51,151 nucleotides of DNA from Clostridium senegalense JC122 (GTDB lineage Bacteria > Bacillota > Clostridia > Clostridiales > Clostridiaceae). Positions 19,568-26,827 of this stretch are shown here, piece after piece (the first letter of the stretch is position 1; each line of letters starts with the position of its first letter). The notes beneath the pieces are model-generated. The model did not search any database. It was given only the letters and a program-made list of their open reading frames with translations, and was not told where the DNA came from. The translations under genes and the position numbers were made by a program. The stretch covers positions 206,300 to 257,450 of the forward strand of contig NZ_HE611055.1 of assembly GCF_000285575.1 (NCBI RefSeq). Direction: 5' to 3'.

Positions 19568-19598
19568 TTTCCATCAAAAATAAAATTTTTGATGGAAA
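19568..19598. terminator. strong hairpin at the IS right end
   Basis: A 14-bp perfect stem (TTTCCATCAAAAAT at 19568-19581 and its complement at 19585-19598) with a three-base loop, three bases inside the right terminal repeat. It may stop transcription into or out of the element. Confidence 0.5.
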
Positions 19599-19600
19599 TT

Positions 19601-19616
19601 AGATGCGAAACTTCTG
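19601..19616 (-). repeat. terminal inverted repeat, right
   Basis: AGATGCGAAACTTCTG, the exact complement of the left repeat at 18016-18031. Confidence 0.75.
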
Positions 19617-19690
19617 CTACTTTCTCTTATTTATGTACTTTAGTATAATTTTAGTTTAAATTTATTTCTTTATACATTTTTATAAACTAA

Positions 19691-19722
19691 AAGCCATCTT
19701 AATTTTATCTTTAAGACAGCTT
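19691..19722 (-). terminator. intrinsic terminator of the chitinase gene
   Basis: AAGCCATCTTAA (19691-19702) pairs with TTAAGACAGCTT (19711-19722) apart from two central mismatches. The minus strand continues into TTTTAG. It lies 24 bases past the stop. Confidence 0.6.
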
Positions 19723-19745
19723 ATAATTTATTATTTATATTTTAT

Positions 19746-21293
19746 CTACCCTACTAATTCCCATGGTGTTTCCCATGAATTACTTACTTTTGTATCTGGC
19801 AAATTTCCCTTTGTCCACCATTTTGCTTTATATACTTTTCCATTATAAGTTACTTTATCTCCTGCTATATATTCCTTATCAGAATTATATAATGGTGCAT
19901 CTTCTGATGTTTCTCCATCTTCTCCTGGTTTTTCATCTGGTTTTTCTCCTGGAGTCTCTACATCTGTACCATCTTTAATTAATTTCCATGGTGTTTCCCA
20001 TGAATTACTTATTTTTGCATCTGGCAAGTCTCCCTTTGTCCACCATTTTGCTTCATAAATCTTTCCTTTATAACTTACTTGCTCTCCTGCTACATATGCT
20101 CTATCTGTTTTATATGCAGAAACTCCATCTACTTCACCACCATCACCTGGATCTTCTGTATCTGGTTTTTCTATTACTTCTGTTCCATCATTTGAATCAT
20201 ATTTTGAAAGTATTTTACCAAACTCAAACTTTTCTTGTAATATAGAACTATCATTTATAGAAACATAATTAGTCTTTCCTTGAGAATTTTGGAAATCCCT
20301 ATTTACAGACCACATACCTATAAGTCTCATTCCTACAGTTTTACCAAAATTCAAAACTTCCTTTGCTTCATTTTGATCAACTATATTTCCACTATAATCT
20401 AAACCATTCATAGGAGTAACTCCTATCATTTTCCAAATATCTGCATCACTTTTCTTTATATTAGCTTGAGCATATATATTTTTTAATTGTTTATGAACGC
20501 TTTTAGCTGAATCTATAACTAAATCTCCCATAGTTCCGTCTGGTACTTTGCTACCAAAACACATAGTCATTACATTTACACCACTTAAGTCTACGCCATG
20601 TTTAACTGCACTTTTTACTACGTCTACTCCATTAGTCATTCCTGAAGGTAACACTGGCAGTGTATACCACACTTCAAGAGGATAATTTTCAGCTTTAAGT
20701 TCTTTTTGAAGTAATGCAAGCGCTTCTGAACGCCTTTCTATAGAATCAAAATCTGCTGTCCATGCCCCTTCAATATCAAAATCTACATGTGTTAATCCAT
20801 AATCCTTAATAATTTTTTTATAAGTATCCTTTAATTTATTAACATCTTTAATTGATGATGCTAATGGTACATTAGCTTCTCCACCAAAAGAAACCATTAC
20901 ATCTCCGCCCATTTGCCTTAAACCTTGAATTTCTTTTAACAAACTACCGCCTTGATAATCTGTAGGACCTTCCTCCATATCATAATATGTTCCCCAAGAT
21001 GGTTGTCCATTTTTATCAACTACAAAACCTAATATAAAGTGTTTTGTTCCTGTTGCCTTTGCATAATCAGTAAGAGAAAATACAGGATACGAACAAGCAT
21101 CTACATATGGAGCAAATACAGTAGAACCCCATGATTCTTGACCAATTCCAATATTAGTAGATATTTTTGTTTGTATATTTTTAGTGCTTATCTCCTTAGC
21201 TTGAACTGTAGTACCTTCCATTAAAATTGGACTAGCAGCCCCTAATATTACTACTGCTGATAACATAATTGCAGCAAGTTTTTGTGATTTCAT
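19746..21293 (-). CDS. secreted GH18 chitinase with two C-terminal carbohydrate-binding modules
   Basis: A 515-residue protein with a signal peptide (Lys-Leu start, hydrophobic 7-25, cleavage near VQA at 30-32). The GH18 domain is about 45-350 with substrate-strand SFGG (135-138) and catalytic DFDIEG (171-176), general acid Glu175. Linkers rich in Pro, Glu and Asp lead to two CBM5/12-like modules (about 391-439 and 466-514). Each has a Y..GxxVxYxGKxYxAKWWTKGxLPD pattern and a closing SWETPW. It hydrolyses chitin outside the cell; the aromatic residues bind the polymer. TTAGGAGG lies upstream of ATG 21293. Transcribed alone. Confidence 0.93.
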   Translation of the reverse strand: MKSQKLAAIMLSAVVILGAASPILMEGTTVQAKEISTKNIQTKISTNIGIGQESWGSTVFAPYVDACSYPVFSLTDYAKATGTKHFILGFVVDKNGQPSWGTYYDMEEGPTDYQGGSLLKEIQGLRQMGGDVMVSFGGEANVPLASSIKDVNKLKDTYKKIIKDYGLTHVDFDIEGAWTADFDSIERRSEALALLQKELKAENYPLEVWYTLPVLPSGMTNGVDVVKSAVKHGVDLSGVNVMTMCFGSKVPDGTMGDLVIDSAKSVHKQLKNIYAQANIKKSDADIWKMIGVTPMNGLDYSGNIVDQNEAKEVLNFGKTVGMRLIGMWSVNRDFQNSQGKTNYVSINDSSILQEKFEFGKILSKYDSNDGTEVIEKPDTEDPGDGGEVDGVSAYKTDRAYVAGEQVSYKGKIYEAKWWTKGDLPDAKISNSWETPWKLIKDGTDVETPGEKPDEKPGEDGETSEDAPLYNSDKEYIAGDKVTYNGKVYKAKWWTKGNLPDTKVSNSWETPWELVG

Positions 21294-21495
21294 AATATAC
21301 CTCCTAAAAATAAATTAACATTTCTCAATTTTCCTAATATTTTTATATTTTGTTCTACAATAATGAATTCGTTATCATTTATGAAAACTTTAATATTTTT
21401 TATAGTTGTTTTAAAATTTAAATTGAAATATAAGTATTTATTTGGTTTATCTATAAAAAAATATGTAATATTACATATATTTTTATACATACTAA

Positions 21496-21542
21496 AAAAC
21501 TGCATTAAACTAGAATTTAAATCCCATTTTAATACAGTTTTT
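21496..21542 (-). terminator. intrinsic terminator of the DUF4064-like gene
   Basis: AAAACTG(C)ATTAAA (21496-21509) pairs with TTTAAT(A)CAGTTTT (21528-21541), and the minus strand ends in a T run. It lies 11 bases past the stop at 21553. Confidence 0.65.
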
Positions 21543-21552
21543 ATCCAATTTA

Positions 21553-21906
21553 TTATTTACTTAAAATCATATTCTTTTTAACTTTTCCGTATCCAACAAA
21601 GCTTAGCACTATCATTGGTATAACAAAGAATATATACATTATAAATACAACACCACCAACACAATAAAGTATTGCACCTGTCAATGCAAACCCTGATTTA
21701 TTTAAAAATGCACCTAGTGTATTAAATATTGTAGCTAAAACTATACATATCATATGTGGTGTAACTAATGCTGTTGCAATTGCACCACCTACAGCTTCAG
21801 CTCCTGACCCAGCTCCAAATATTGTTCCACCAAAATAACTTACTAAATAAATTGAATATATCATACCTAATACTGCTGATATAACTAATGCTTTACTTTT
21901 TTTCAT
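21553..21906 (-). CDS. small membrane protein, DUF4064-like
   Basis: A 117-residue protein with hydrophobic segments near 7-27, 47-72 and 75-105, and a basic tail GYGKVKKN. The MKKSKALVISAVLGMIYSIYLVSYF start and Gly/Ala-rich loop resemble clostridial DUF4064-type membrane proteins. No enzymatic motif. ATG at 21906 follows a GGAGG-like site (AATGGAGG on the minus strand). It lies 26 bases downstream of the 228-residue anchored protein and shares its strand, so the two are probably cotranscribed. Function unknown. Confidence 0.6.
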   Translation of the reverse strand: MKKSKALVISAVLGMIYSIYLVSYFGGTIFGAGSGAEAVGGAIATALVTPHMICIVLATIFNTLGAFLNKSGFALTGAILYCVGGVVFIMYIFFVIPMIVLSFVGYGKVKKNMILSK

Positions 21907-21932
21907 TACTTAATTAACCTCCATTATTAGCT

Positions 21933-22619
21933 TTATTTTGAATTAAATATAACTTTCTCTAATGCACTTATTTGAATTAAATCCCCATTTTTAATTTCAA
22001 GTGTTATACTAGGAACTCCAAACTCTCCTGAATCAGATAATATTTCATTAGTTATTGGAAGACCCTTTCTATAAACTATAAAATTCCCTTGTCCCTTAGC
22101 TGATGATGCAACATATCTACCTTCTTTAATATCAAGACCAACTTCCCATATTCCTGTAGTTAACTCCTGTAATAACTCAGTATTTGCTGGAGTAAATTTA
22201 ACATTTTTAATTCCACCTATATCTATTTTTTCGCCATCCTTAATATCAACAGTCACTTTTGTAACCCCAAAATTTTCATCCCCTAAAATTTCATTAACTA
22301 CTGGAATATTATCCTTATCATAAATAATAAAATTTCCACTTGAATCACCAGTACATACATATCTTCCTTTAGGTATGTCTTGTCCTACTATAAAAATTCC
22401 TGTTGATAATACCGTTTCTACTGCAGTTGAGTTATCTCTTGTTTTAGCTTTATCTTCTACTACCTTTTCCTCTGATTTCTTTTTATCACTTTCAACAATA
22501 TTTTTCTCTTTAACAGTTTTGCTATTAAGTGGATTTACTAAGATTAAAATAAAAATAATTGCTATAGTCCAAAACCACCATTTTTTATAAATTTTCTTTT
22601 TAACTTTTCCTTTGTTCAT
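21933..22619 (-). CDS. membrane-anchored protein with two tandem copies of a beta-rich repeat
   Basis: A 228-residue protein. A basic N-terminus (KVKKKIYKKWW) and one helix (about 14-27) anchor it. A charged stretch rich in Lys/Glu follows. Two homologous repeats then occur: GIFIVGQDIPKGRYVC..NFIIYDK..VNEILG..GVTKVTVDIKDGEKIDI (about 90-160) and GIWEVGLDIKEGRYVA..NFIVYRK..TNEILS..GVPSITLEIKNGDLIQI (about 160-226). The repeats look like small beta domains exposed outside the cell. The order kinase, this gene, DUF4064 gene on one strand suggests a signalling or envelope-stress unit. No known function recognised. Confidence 0.75.
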   Translation of the reverse strand: MNKGKVKKKIYKKWWFWTIAIIFILILVNPLNSKTVKEKNIVESDKKKSEEKVVEDKAKTRDNSTAVETVLSTGIFIVGQDIPKGRYVCTGDSSGNFIIYDKDNIPVVNEILGDENFGVTKVTVDIKDGEKIDIGGIKNVKFTPANTELLQELTTGIWEVGLDIKEGRYVASSAKGQGNFIVYRKGLPITNEILSDSGEFGVPSITLEIKNGDLIQISALEKVIFNSK

Positions 22620-22635
22620 ATTACATCACCCCAAA

Positions 22636-22673
22636 AATAAATCTGTCACATAACTTATTGCGACAGATTTATT
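22636..22673. terminator. hairpin between kinase and repeat-protein genes
   Basis: AATAAATCTGTC (22636-22647) and its perfect complement (22662-22673). On the minus strand the stem leads to TTTTTGG. It could terminate the kinase message or attenuate read-through into the next gene, whose start is only 17 bases further. Confidence 0.6.
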
Positions 22674-22741
22674 ATAAAACTTATATTATTTTATTTGGTA
22701 TGCTGTAAGCATACAAAGAGGGTAAAAAAATATTTTTTAAT

Positions 22742-23940
22742 TTAAATATTTAAAAGTGCTCCTGTTATCATTATAATTATAAATGTATATAATACATAAC
22801 CTAAAATTCTTATATAAATTTTCAAATTATTTATTATAGGTATGTATTTTCTTATATTTAAAAAATTTGTATATAAAATTGTTAATACTATAAACATGAA
22901 AAACATCATTGCATCTTCATAAATATTTTTTGAAGTAGGAAATATGATTACCACTATAAGCATTAAAAATATATACCAAATACATGCTATAATGCTTTTC
23001 CAAGTTTGGCCACTTCTAAACCCTGGAATAGCCTTATAAAAATTTTTTAAAGTCATATTATCCGGTTTATACTTATAATTTTCTATCTCCTTATCGAAAA
23101 TGTTTCCAAATACATCAACCTTTTCCTTTAAGTCTAAAGGTTCTATTTCTGATAATCCCATATTGGACAAATTTACTCTACATATAGAATCTTCTTTATA
23201 TGCACTTAGTTTTAATTTTAATTCTTCTTGTAATTCCCTAATTGATTGATACCTATCATTTGGTAAAAATTTTGTACACTTTTCTATTACTTCTTTTAAA
23301 ATTCCATCATTTTTTTTATTTTTAGGATAATCCTTTGTTGTCATAAAATTCATTAATATTCCTATAGAATATATATCACTCCTACAATCTGTTTGTGAAA
23401 ATCCAAATTGTTCTGGTGGTGCATACTCATGTGTACCCATAATAACTGTATCATGATTTTCCTCTATTTTATAAGTCCTTGCCACATCATAATCTATTAA
23501 TTTCAAGACATCATCATTACTTATAATAATATTAGATGGCTTTATATCTCTGTGAATTATAGGCTTTTTTAAACTATGAAGTTTTTCTAGTATATTACAA
23601 AGACAAATTATATATTCAATAGTTTTAATTTCACTTAAAGGCTCACTAATATTTTCTAAAGTTTTTTCTAATGTAGAACCATTTATAAACTCTTCTATTA
23701 ATATTAATTTACCACTATATTCTAAAACCTCATAAATATATGGTGTATATATACTTCTAATATTTTGTATTTCTTTATAAACCTCTATATCGTAATTAAT
23801 AAGAATTTTTTTTACATAAATAACATTTGTCTCAACATGTTGTACTAAAAAAATCTTACTTTTTTATTTTCACTAAGCTTAGTTAATATTTTATAGTTTG
23901 ATAATCTATATTCTGCATATTCTTTAAGTAAATCTTCCAT
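22742..23940 (-). pseudogene. membrane Ser/Thr protein kinase, frameshifted near the N-terminus
   Basis: ATG 23940 (AAAGGGGAG upstream) gives MEDLLKEYAEYRLSNYKILTKLSENKK and stops at TAG near 23846. The next frame continues as LVQHVETNVIYVKKIL (nucleotide-lobe Lys), LILIEEFINGSTL, HRDIKPSNIII (catalytic loop), LIDYDVAR (DYD in place of DFG) and GTHEYAPPEQ (activation segment), then four C-terminal helices (about the last 95 residues). One base lost in the T6 run at 23860-23865 or the A7 run at 23847-23853 explains the break. Intact, the enzyme would be about 400 residues, signalling from the membrane. The divergent XRE gene is its likely partner. Confidence 0.8.
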
Positions 23941-23989
23941 TAAAACTCCCCTTTAATCATTGCTTTTCTCCAATGAAAATTATATCATA

Positions 23990-24016
23990 CTGGTATAATT
24001 ATGATAATCATACCAG
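23990..24016. promoter_or_regulatory. 27-bp palindrome with back-to-back extended -10 elements
   Basis: CTGGTAT at 23990-23996 and ATACCAG at 24010-24016 bound an imperfect palindrome. On the plus strand TGGTATAAT (23991-23999) is an extended -10 for the XRE gene. On the minus strand TGGTATGAT (24015-24007) is an extended -10 for the kinase gene. A dimeric regulator, probably the XRE protein, could control both. Confidence 0.6.
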
Positions 24017-24040
24017 CGAATTTTGAGGAGGATTATACTT

Positions 24041-24481
24041 ATGAAAGATAAAAAAACTTCTGAACTTTTAGATATATTAAATTCAATAGATGATACAACC
24101 AGATTAAATACATACATAAATGAAACTAAAACTGCTTTTAACAACTTAGATTTTTGCACTTATTTTGAAAATATTCTACATGAAAAAAAACTTAAAAAAA
24201 GTAAAATCATAGATGACTCTAATCTTGATAGAACTTATGCTTATCAAATTTTAAGCGGAAAGAAAAAACCTAGCCGTGATAAAATTTTACAACTTTGCAT
24301 TGCTGCTAAATTAAGTCTTGAAGAAATACAAAGAATTTTAACCCTTGGAAACATAGGACAATTATATGCAAAAGATTCAAGAGATTCAGCTATAATTTTT
24401 GCAATAAAAAAGAAGCTAAATGTAACTACTACTAATCATTTATTAAGCGATTTAAATTTTGATTTATTAGGCGATTGTTAA
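24041..24481 (+). CDS. XRE/lambda-repressor-type DNA-binding regulator
   Basis: A 146-residue protein. A helical N-terminus (KTSELLDILNSIDDTTRL) is followed by an HTH of the Cro/CI type: SKIIDDSNLDRTYAYQILSGKKKPSRDKILQLCIAAKLSLEE, with NIGQLYAKDSRDSAIIFAIKK after it. ATG 24041 with GAGGAGG at 24025-24031 is preferred over an in-frame TTG at 24023 that overlaps that site. It is divergent from the kinase gene, with a palindromic operator between them. The pairing XRE plus Ser/Thr kinase suggests the kinase modifies, or is expressed under, this repressor. Target sites and signal unknown. Confidence 0.85.
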   Translation: MKDKKTSELLDILNSIDDTTRLNTYINETKTAFNNLDFCTYFENILHEKKLKKSKIIDDSNLDRTYAYQILSGKKKPSRDKILQLCIAAKLSLEEIQRILTLGNIGQLYAKDSRDSAIIFAIKKKLNVTTTNHLLSDLNFDLLGDC

Positions 24482-24537
24482 AATAAAAAACTTCCAACAC
24501 ATTAACCTAGATTACAATGTTGGAAGTTTTTTATTTT
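24480..24537. terminator. bidirectional intrinsic terminator
   Basis: A 20-bp perfect stem (24480-24499 with 24518-24537) around an 18-base loop. The stem core is ACTTCCAACA/TGTTGGAAGT with flanking A and T tracts. It serves the XRE gene (+) and the monooxygenase gene (-). Confidence 0.9.
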
Positions 24538-24603
24538 AACATATTATTCATACATAAATTAATATTGACTTTGCGTAAAGTTGTCCAATTTTTATCACAA
24601 GTA

Positions 24604-24891
24604 TTAAATTAATTTATTGTATACATTCATATCTGTTTGTTTCGTCATGAACTTTTTTATCTTTGGAACAATTCTAGTAAAATGCTCTGATTTCAAATGC
24701 TCATCCAAAGCCTTTCTACTTTCCCACTCTTCAATCATCGTAATAATTGTAGGATCATTTTCATCTTGATACAATTCATACTTTATACATCCTTCTTCTT
24801 TCCTTGTTAATCCTACTAGTTCTTTATAAAGTTGAATAACTTCAGTAATTTTATTCTCTTTAGCAACATTTCTAGCAACTACCTTTATCAT
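24604..24891 (-). CDS. antibiotic biosynthesis monooxygenase-fold protein (ABM/YgiN-like)
   Basis: A 95-residue dimeric alpha+beta barrel protein. MIKVVARNVAKENKITEVIQLYKELVGLTRKEEGCIKYELYQDENDPTIITMIEEWESRKALDEHL is the classic ABM layout, with EEGCIKYELYQ and EEWES followed by a LDEHLKSEHF helix. Members oxidise quinols or act as small cofactor-free oxygenases, or merely sense such compounds. It follows the FMN reductase with a gap of about 41 bases, forming a likely two-gene redox unit. Substrate unknown. Confidence 0.85.
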   Translation of the reverse strand: MIKVVARNVAKENKITEVIQLYKELVGLTRKEEGCIKYELYQDENDPTIITMIEEWESRKALDEHLKSEHFTRIVPKIKKFMTKQTDMNVYNKLI

Positions 24892-24932
24892 TTAAATCCC
24901 TACCTTTTAATTTTTTATAATTGAATTATCAA

Positions 24933-25562
24933 TTATCTAACAAAGTTTGTAAGTATTTTATTTTCCCTTTCCGGTTCTTTAATTGTTTTTTTGCCATTTT
25001 CAACTGTTTTCATAAGCCAAGCCATATTTTTTCCAAGAACTCTCATTATTTGTTTTCCTTCTTCATCTTTTGAAACTTCACCTGGCATTGCTCCATGTAT
25101 TACATTCCAGTAATTTGTACTTGGCATAAGCATTTCCGCATAATTAATATAATTATTTAATTGATTAAAAGTAGCAACTCCTCCTGATCTTCTAACAGCA
25201 ACTACAGATGCTCCTACCTTATGTCTTAAAGCCCCATCATTTGCAACATAGAATGCTCTATCCAAAAATGATTTCATAGTTCCAGCTATACCTGAGTAAT
25301 GTACCGGTGAACCTAATATTATTCCATCTGCCTCTTTCATCTTTTGTATAAATTCATTTACTTCATCATTATCAATTATACATTTCCCATTTTTATTTTT
25401 TGCGCAAGCATTACAAGCAAGACATCCTCTTATTATTTTATTACCTACATGAACAATTTCAACTTCTATTCCTTCATTTTCAAGCTCTTCTGCAACCATC
25501 CTTATAGCATTATATGTGTTTCCTTCCTTCTTAGGACTTCCGTTAAATGCAACAACCTTCAT
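24933..25562 (-). CDS. NAD(P)H-dependent FMN reductase / iron-sulfur flavoprotein-like
   Basis: A 209-residue flavodoxin-like protein. The FMN phosphate loop is FNGSPKKEGNTYNAI (residues 6-20). A cysteine cluster GCLACNACAKNKNGKC (about 46-62) resembles iron-sulfur flavoproteins of anaerobes. GSPVHYSGIAGTMKSFLDR is the conserved flavin-contact region. It probably moves electrons to quinone-like or oxidative-stress acceptors. A good GGAGG lies upstream of ATG 25562. The neighbouring monooxygenase-fold gene and nitroreductase support a detoxification role (inference). Confidence 0.88.
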   Translation of the reverse strand: MKVVAFNGSPKKEGNTYNAIRMVAEELENEGIEVEIVHVGNKIIRGCLACNACAKNKNGKCIIDNDEVNEFIQKMKEADGIILGSPVHYSGIAGTMKSFLDRAFYVANDGALRHKVGASVVAVRRSGGVATFNQLNNYINYAEMLMPSTNYWNVIHGAMPGEVSKDEEGKQIMRVLGKNMAWLMKTVENGKKTIKEPERENKILTNFVR

Positions 25563-25718
25563 AAAATTACCTCCTGTAAAATTAAGTTTTCTATTTTTTA
25601 CTTCTGATTTATTTTAATATCTAATAATTTTTTATAATGTATATAATTTATTCATGTCCTTGTATATTAAATTGATTAATAAAATACTAACTTAGTTAGC
25701 ATTCACTAAACAATTTAT

Positions 25719-26219
25719 TTACCATCTATCATAATGTATTCTTGTTTCATCAAATCTATTTACTGCTTCTTTATTTTCATTTGGATATCCAATTGGGATT
25801 ATTGATAATGGAGTTACATTAGCTGGTAAATTTAAAATTCTTCTTAAACCATTCACTCTATCTTCCATAGGATAAACCCCTAACCATACGGCTCCCAATC
25901 CTTTATCTTCAACGGCTAATAATATATTTTCTGTCGCAGCACAGCAATCCTGCACCCAATATCCTTTAAATACTTCCTTTGATTCATCACCACAAACTAC
26001 AATTGCCACATCTGCATTTAATAACATTTTCGAATAAGGATGAATATCAGTAATTTTTCTCATAATTTCCTTATCTCTTAAGACTATAAATTCCCAAGGT
26101 TGCTCATTTCCAGCAGAAGGTGCTTGCATTGCTGCCCTTAACAATTCTTCAATAATCTCATCTTCTATCTTTATGTCTTTATACTTTCTTATACTTTTTC
26201 TTTTTAATATTGCATCCAT
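25719..26219 (-). CDS. nitroreductase family protein
   Basis: A 166-residue FMN-dependent nitroreductase. The RKSIRKYKDIKIEDE start, the AAMQAPSAGNEQPWEFIVL FMN-binding stretch and GAVWLGVYP near the C-terminal half are diagnostic. It reduces nitro groups or quinones using NAD(P)H as a homodimer. ATG at 26219 has a GGAGG upstream. It diverges from the HxlR gene, and the 128-base gap contains palindromic GTAC sites, so HxlR control is likely. Confidence 0.92.
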   Translation of the reverse strand: MDAILKRKSIRKYKDIKIEDEIIEELLRAAMQAPSAGNEQPWEFIVLRDKEIMRKITDIHPYSKMLLNADVAIVVCGDESKEVFKGYWVQDCCAATENILLAVEDKGLGAVWLGVYPMEDRVNGLRRILNLPANVTPLSIIPIGYPNENKEAVNRFDETRIHYDRW

Positions 26220-26290
26220 ATATATTCCTCCTAATTGTTTTTGGTTAAAAGTTATGCTATCATTATAAAAAATCAGTTTATATATAACAA

Positions 26291-26329
26291 GTACGCACTA
26301 TTTTGTACCATAGTACCTAAAAGGGTACT
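26291..26329. promoter_or_regulatory. HxlR-type operator region
   Basis: AGTACC (26312-26317) and GGTACT (26324-26329) form a perfect palindrome with a six-base spacer. A second pair of GTAC elements lies at 26291 and 26305. HxlR-family proteins bind tandem GTAC-containing palindromes. The site lies between the nitroreductase (-) and HxlR (+) genes. Confidence 0.65.
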
Positions 26330-26347
26330 GTAGAAAGGATGATTTAT

Positions 26348-26698
26348 ATGACTTCTAGTTGTAACACTATAGAATTCAAAAATAGAAATTATACATGTAC
26401 CTTTGAAATTACAGTAGATTTAATCGGTGGAAAATGGAAACCAATTATAATTTGGCATTTAGGTACTAAAGGAATTTTACGATTTAATGAATTAAAAAAA
26501 TTGCTTCCTAACACCACTCAAAAAATGCTAACTCAGCAACTAAGAGAACTAGAATCTGATAATTTAATTAATCGAAAAGTTTATCCTCAAGTTCCTCCCA
26601 AAGTAGAATATTCCTTAACAAATTTAGGTGAAAGTTTAATGCCTATTCTTAAAATGATGTGTAATTGGGGCGATGAATACTATAAATCAAATACTTAA
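26348..26698 (+). CDS. HxlR family transcriptional regulator
   Basis: A 116-residue winged-helix regulator. [23 protein letters not shown] is the HxlR signature near the N-terminus with Cys in the redox-sensing position. [26 protein letters not shown] forms the recognition helices. ATG 26348 with AAAGG nine bases upstream is preferred over ATG 26339, which overlaps that site. Family members sense reactive aldehydes, quinones or redox changes by Cys chemistry. It probably represses the divergent nitroreductase and itself. Confidence 0.92.
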   Translation: MTSSCNTIEFKNRNYTCTFEITVDLIGGKWKPIIIWHLGTKGILRFNELKKLLPNTTQKMLTQQLRELESDNLINRKVYPQVPPKVEYSLTNLGESLMPILKMMCNWGDEYYKSNT

Positions 26699-26773
26699 TA
26701 TTTCCATGTTCTATTTCTTTATAGTATGCATAAAATCCTTTTTATACGTATTTAATAACTATTTCTTTATAAC

Positions 26774-26811
26774 TAAAGCACTCTAGAAAATAATATTTCC
26801 AAAGTGCTTTA
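26774..26811. terminator. bidirectional intrinsic terminator
   Basis: TAAAGCACT (26774-26782) and AGTGCTTTA (26803-26811) form the stem between convergent HxlR (+) and EFR1 (-) genes; T-rich sequence follows on both sides. Confidence 0.65.
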
Positions 26812-26827
26812 ATTATTATATATTTAT

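Larger units (their letters stand above)
18016..19616 (+). mobile_element. DDE insertion sequence with 16-bp terminal inverted repeats
   Basis: CAGAAGTTTCGCATCT at 18016-18031 recurs as its exact reverse complement at 19601-19616, bracketing a decayed transposase gene. The 1.6-kb spacing matches a simple IS. No clear target duplication is seen next to the ends (CCGGT on the left, CTACT on the right). Confidence 0.75.

Noticed and set aside
21290-21505. 71-codon minus-strand frame upstream of the chitinase
   Set aside because: Covers the chitinase promoter and ribosome site and the neighbouring terminator, has AT-driven composition (Asn, Ile, Lys, Phe) and no ribosome site.
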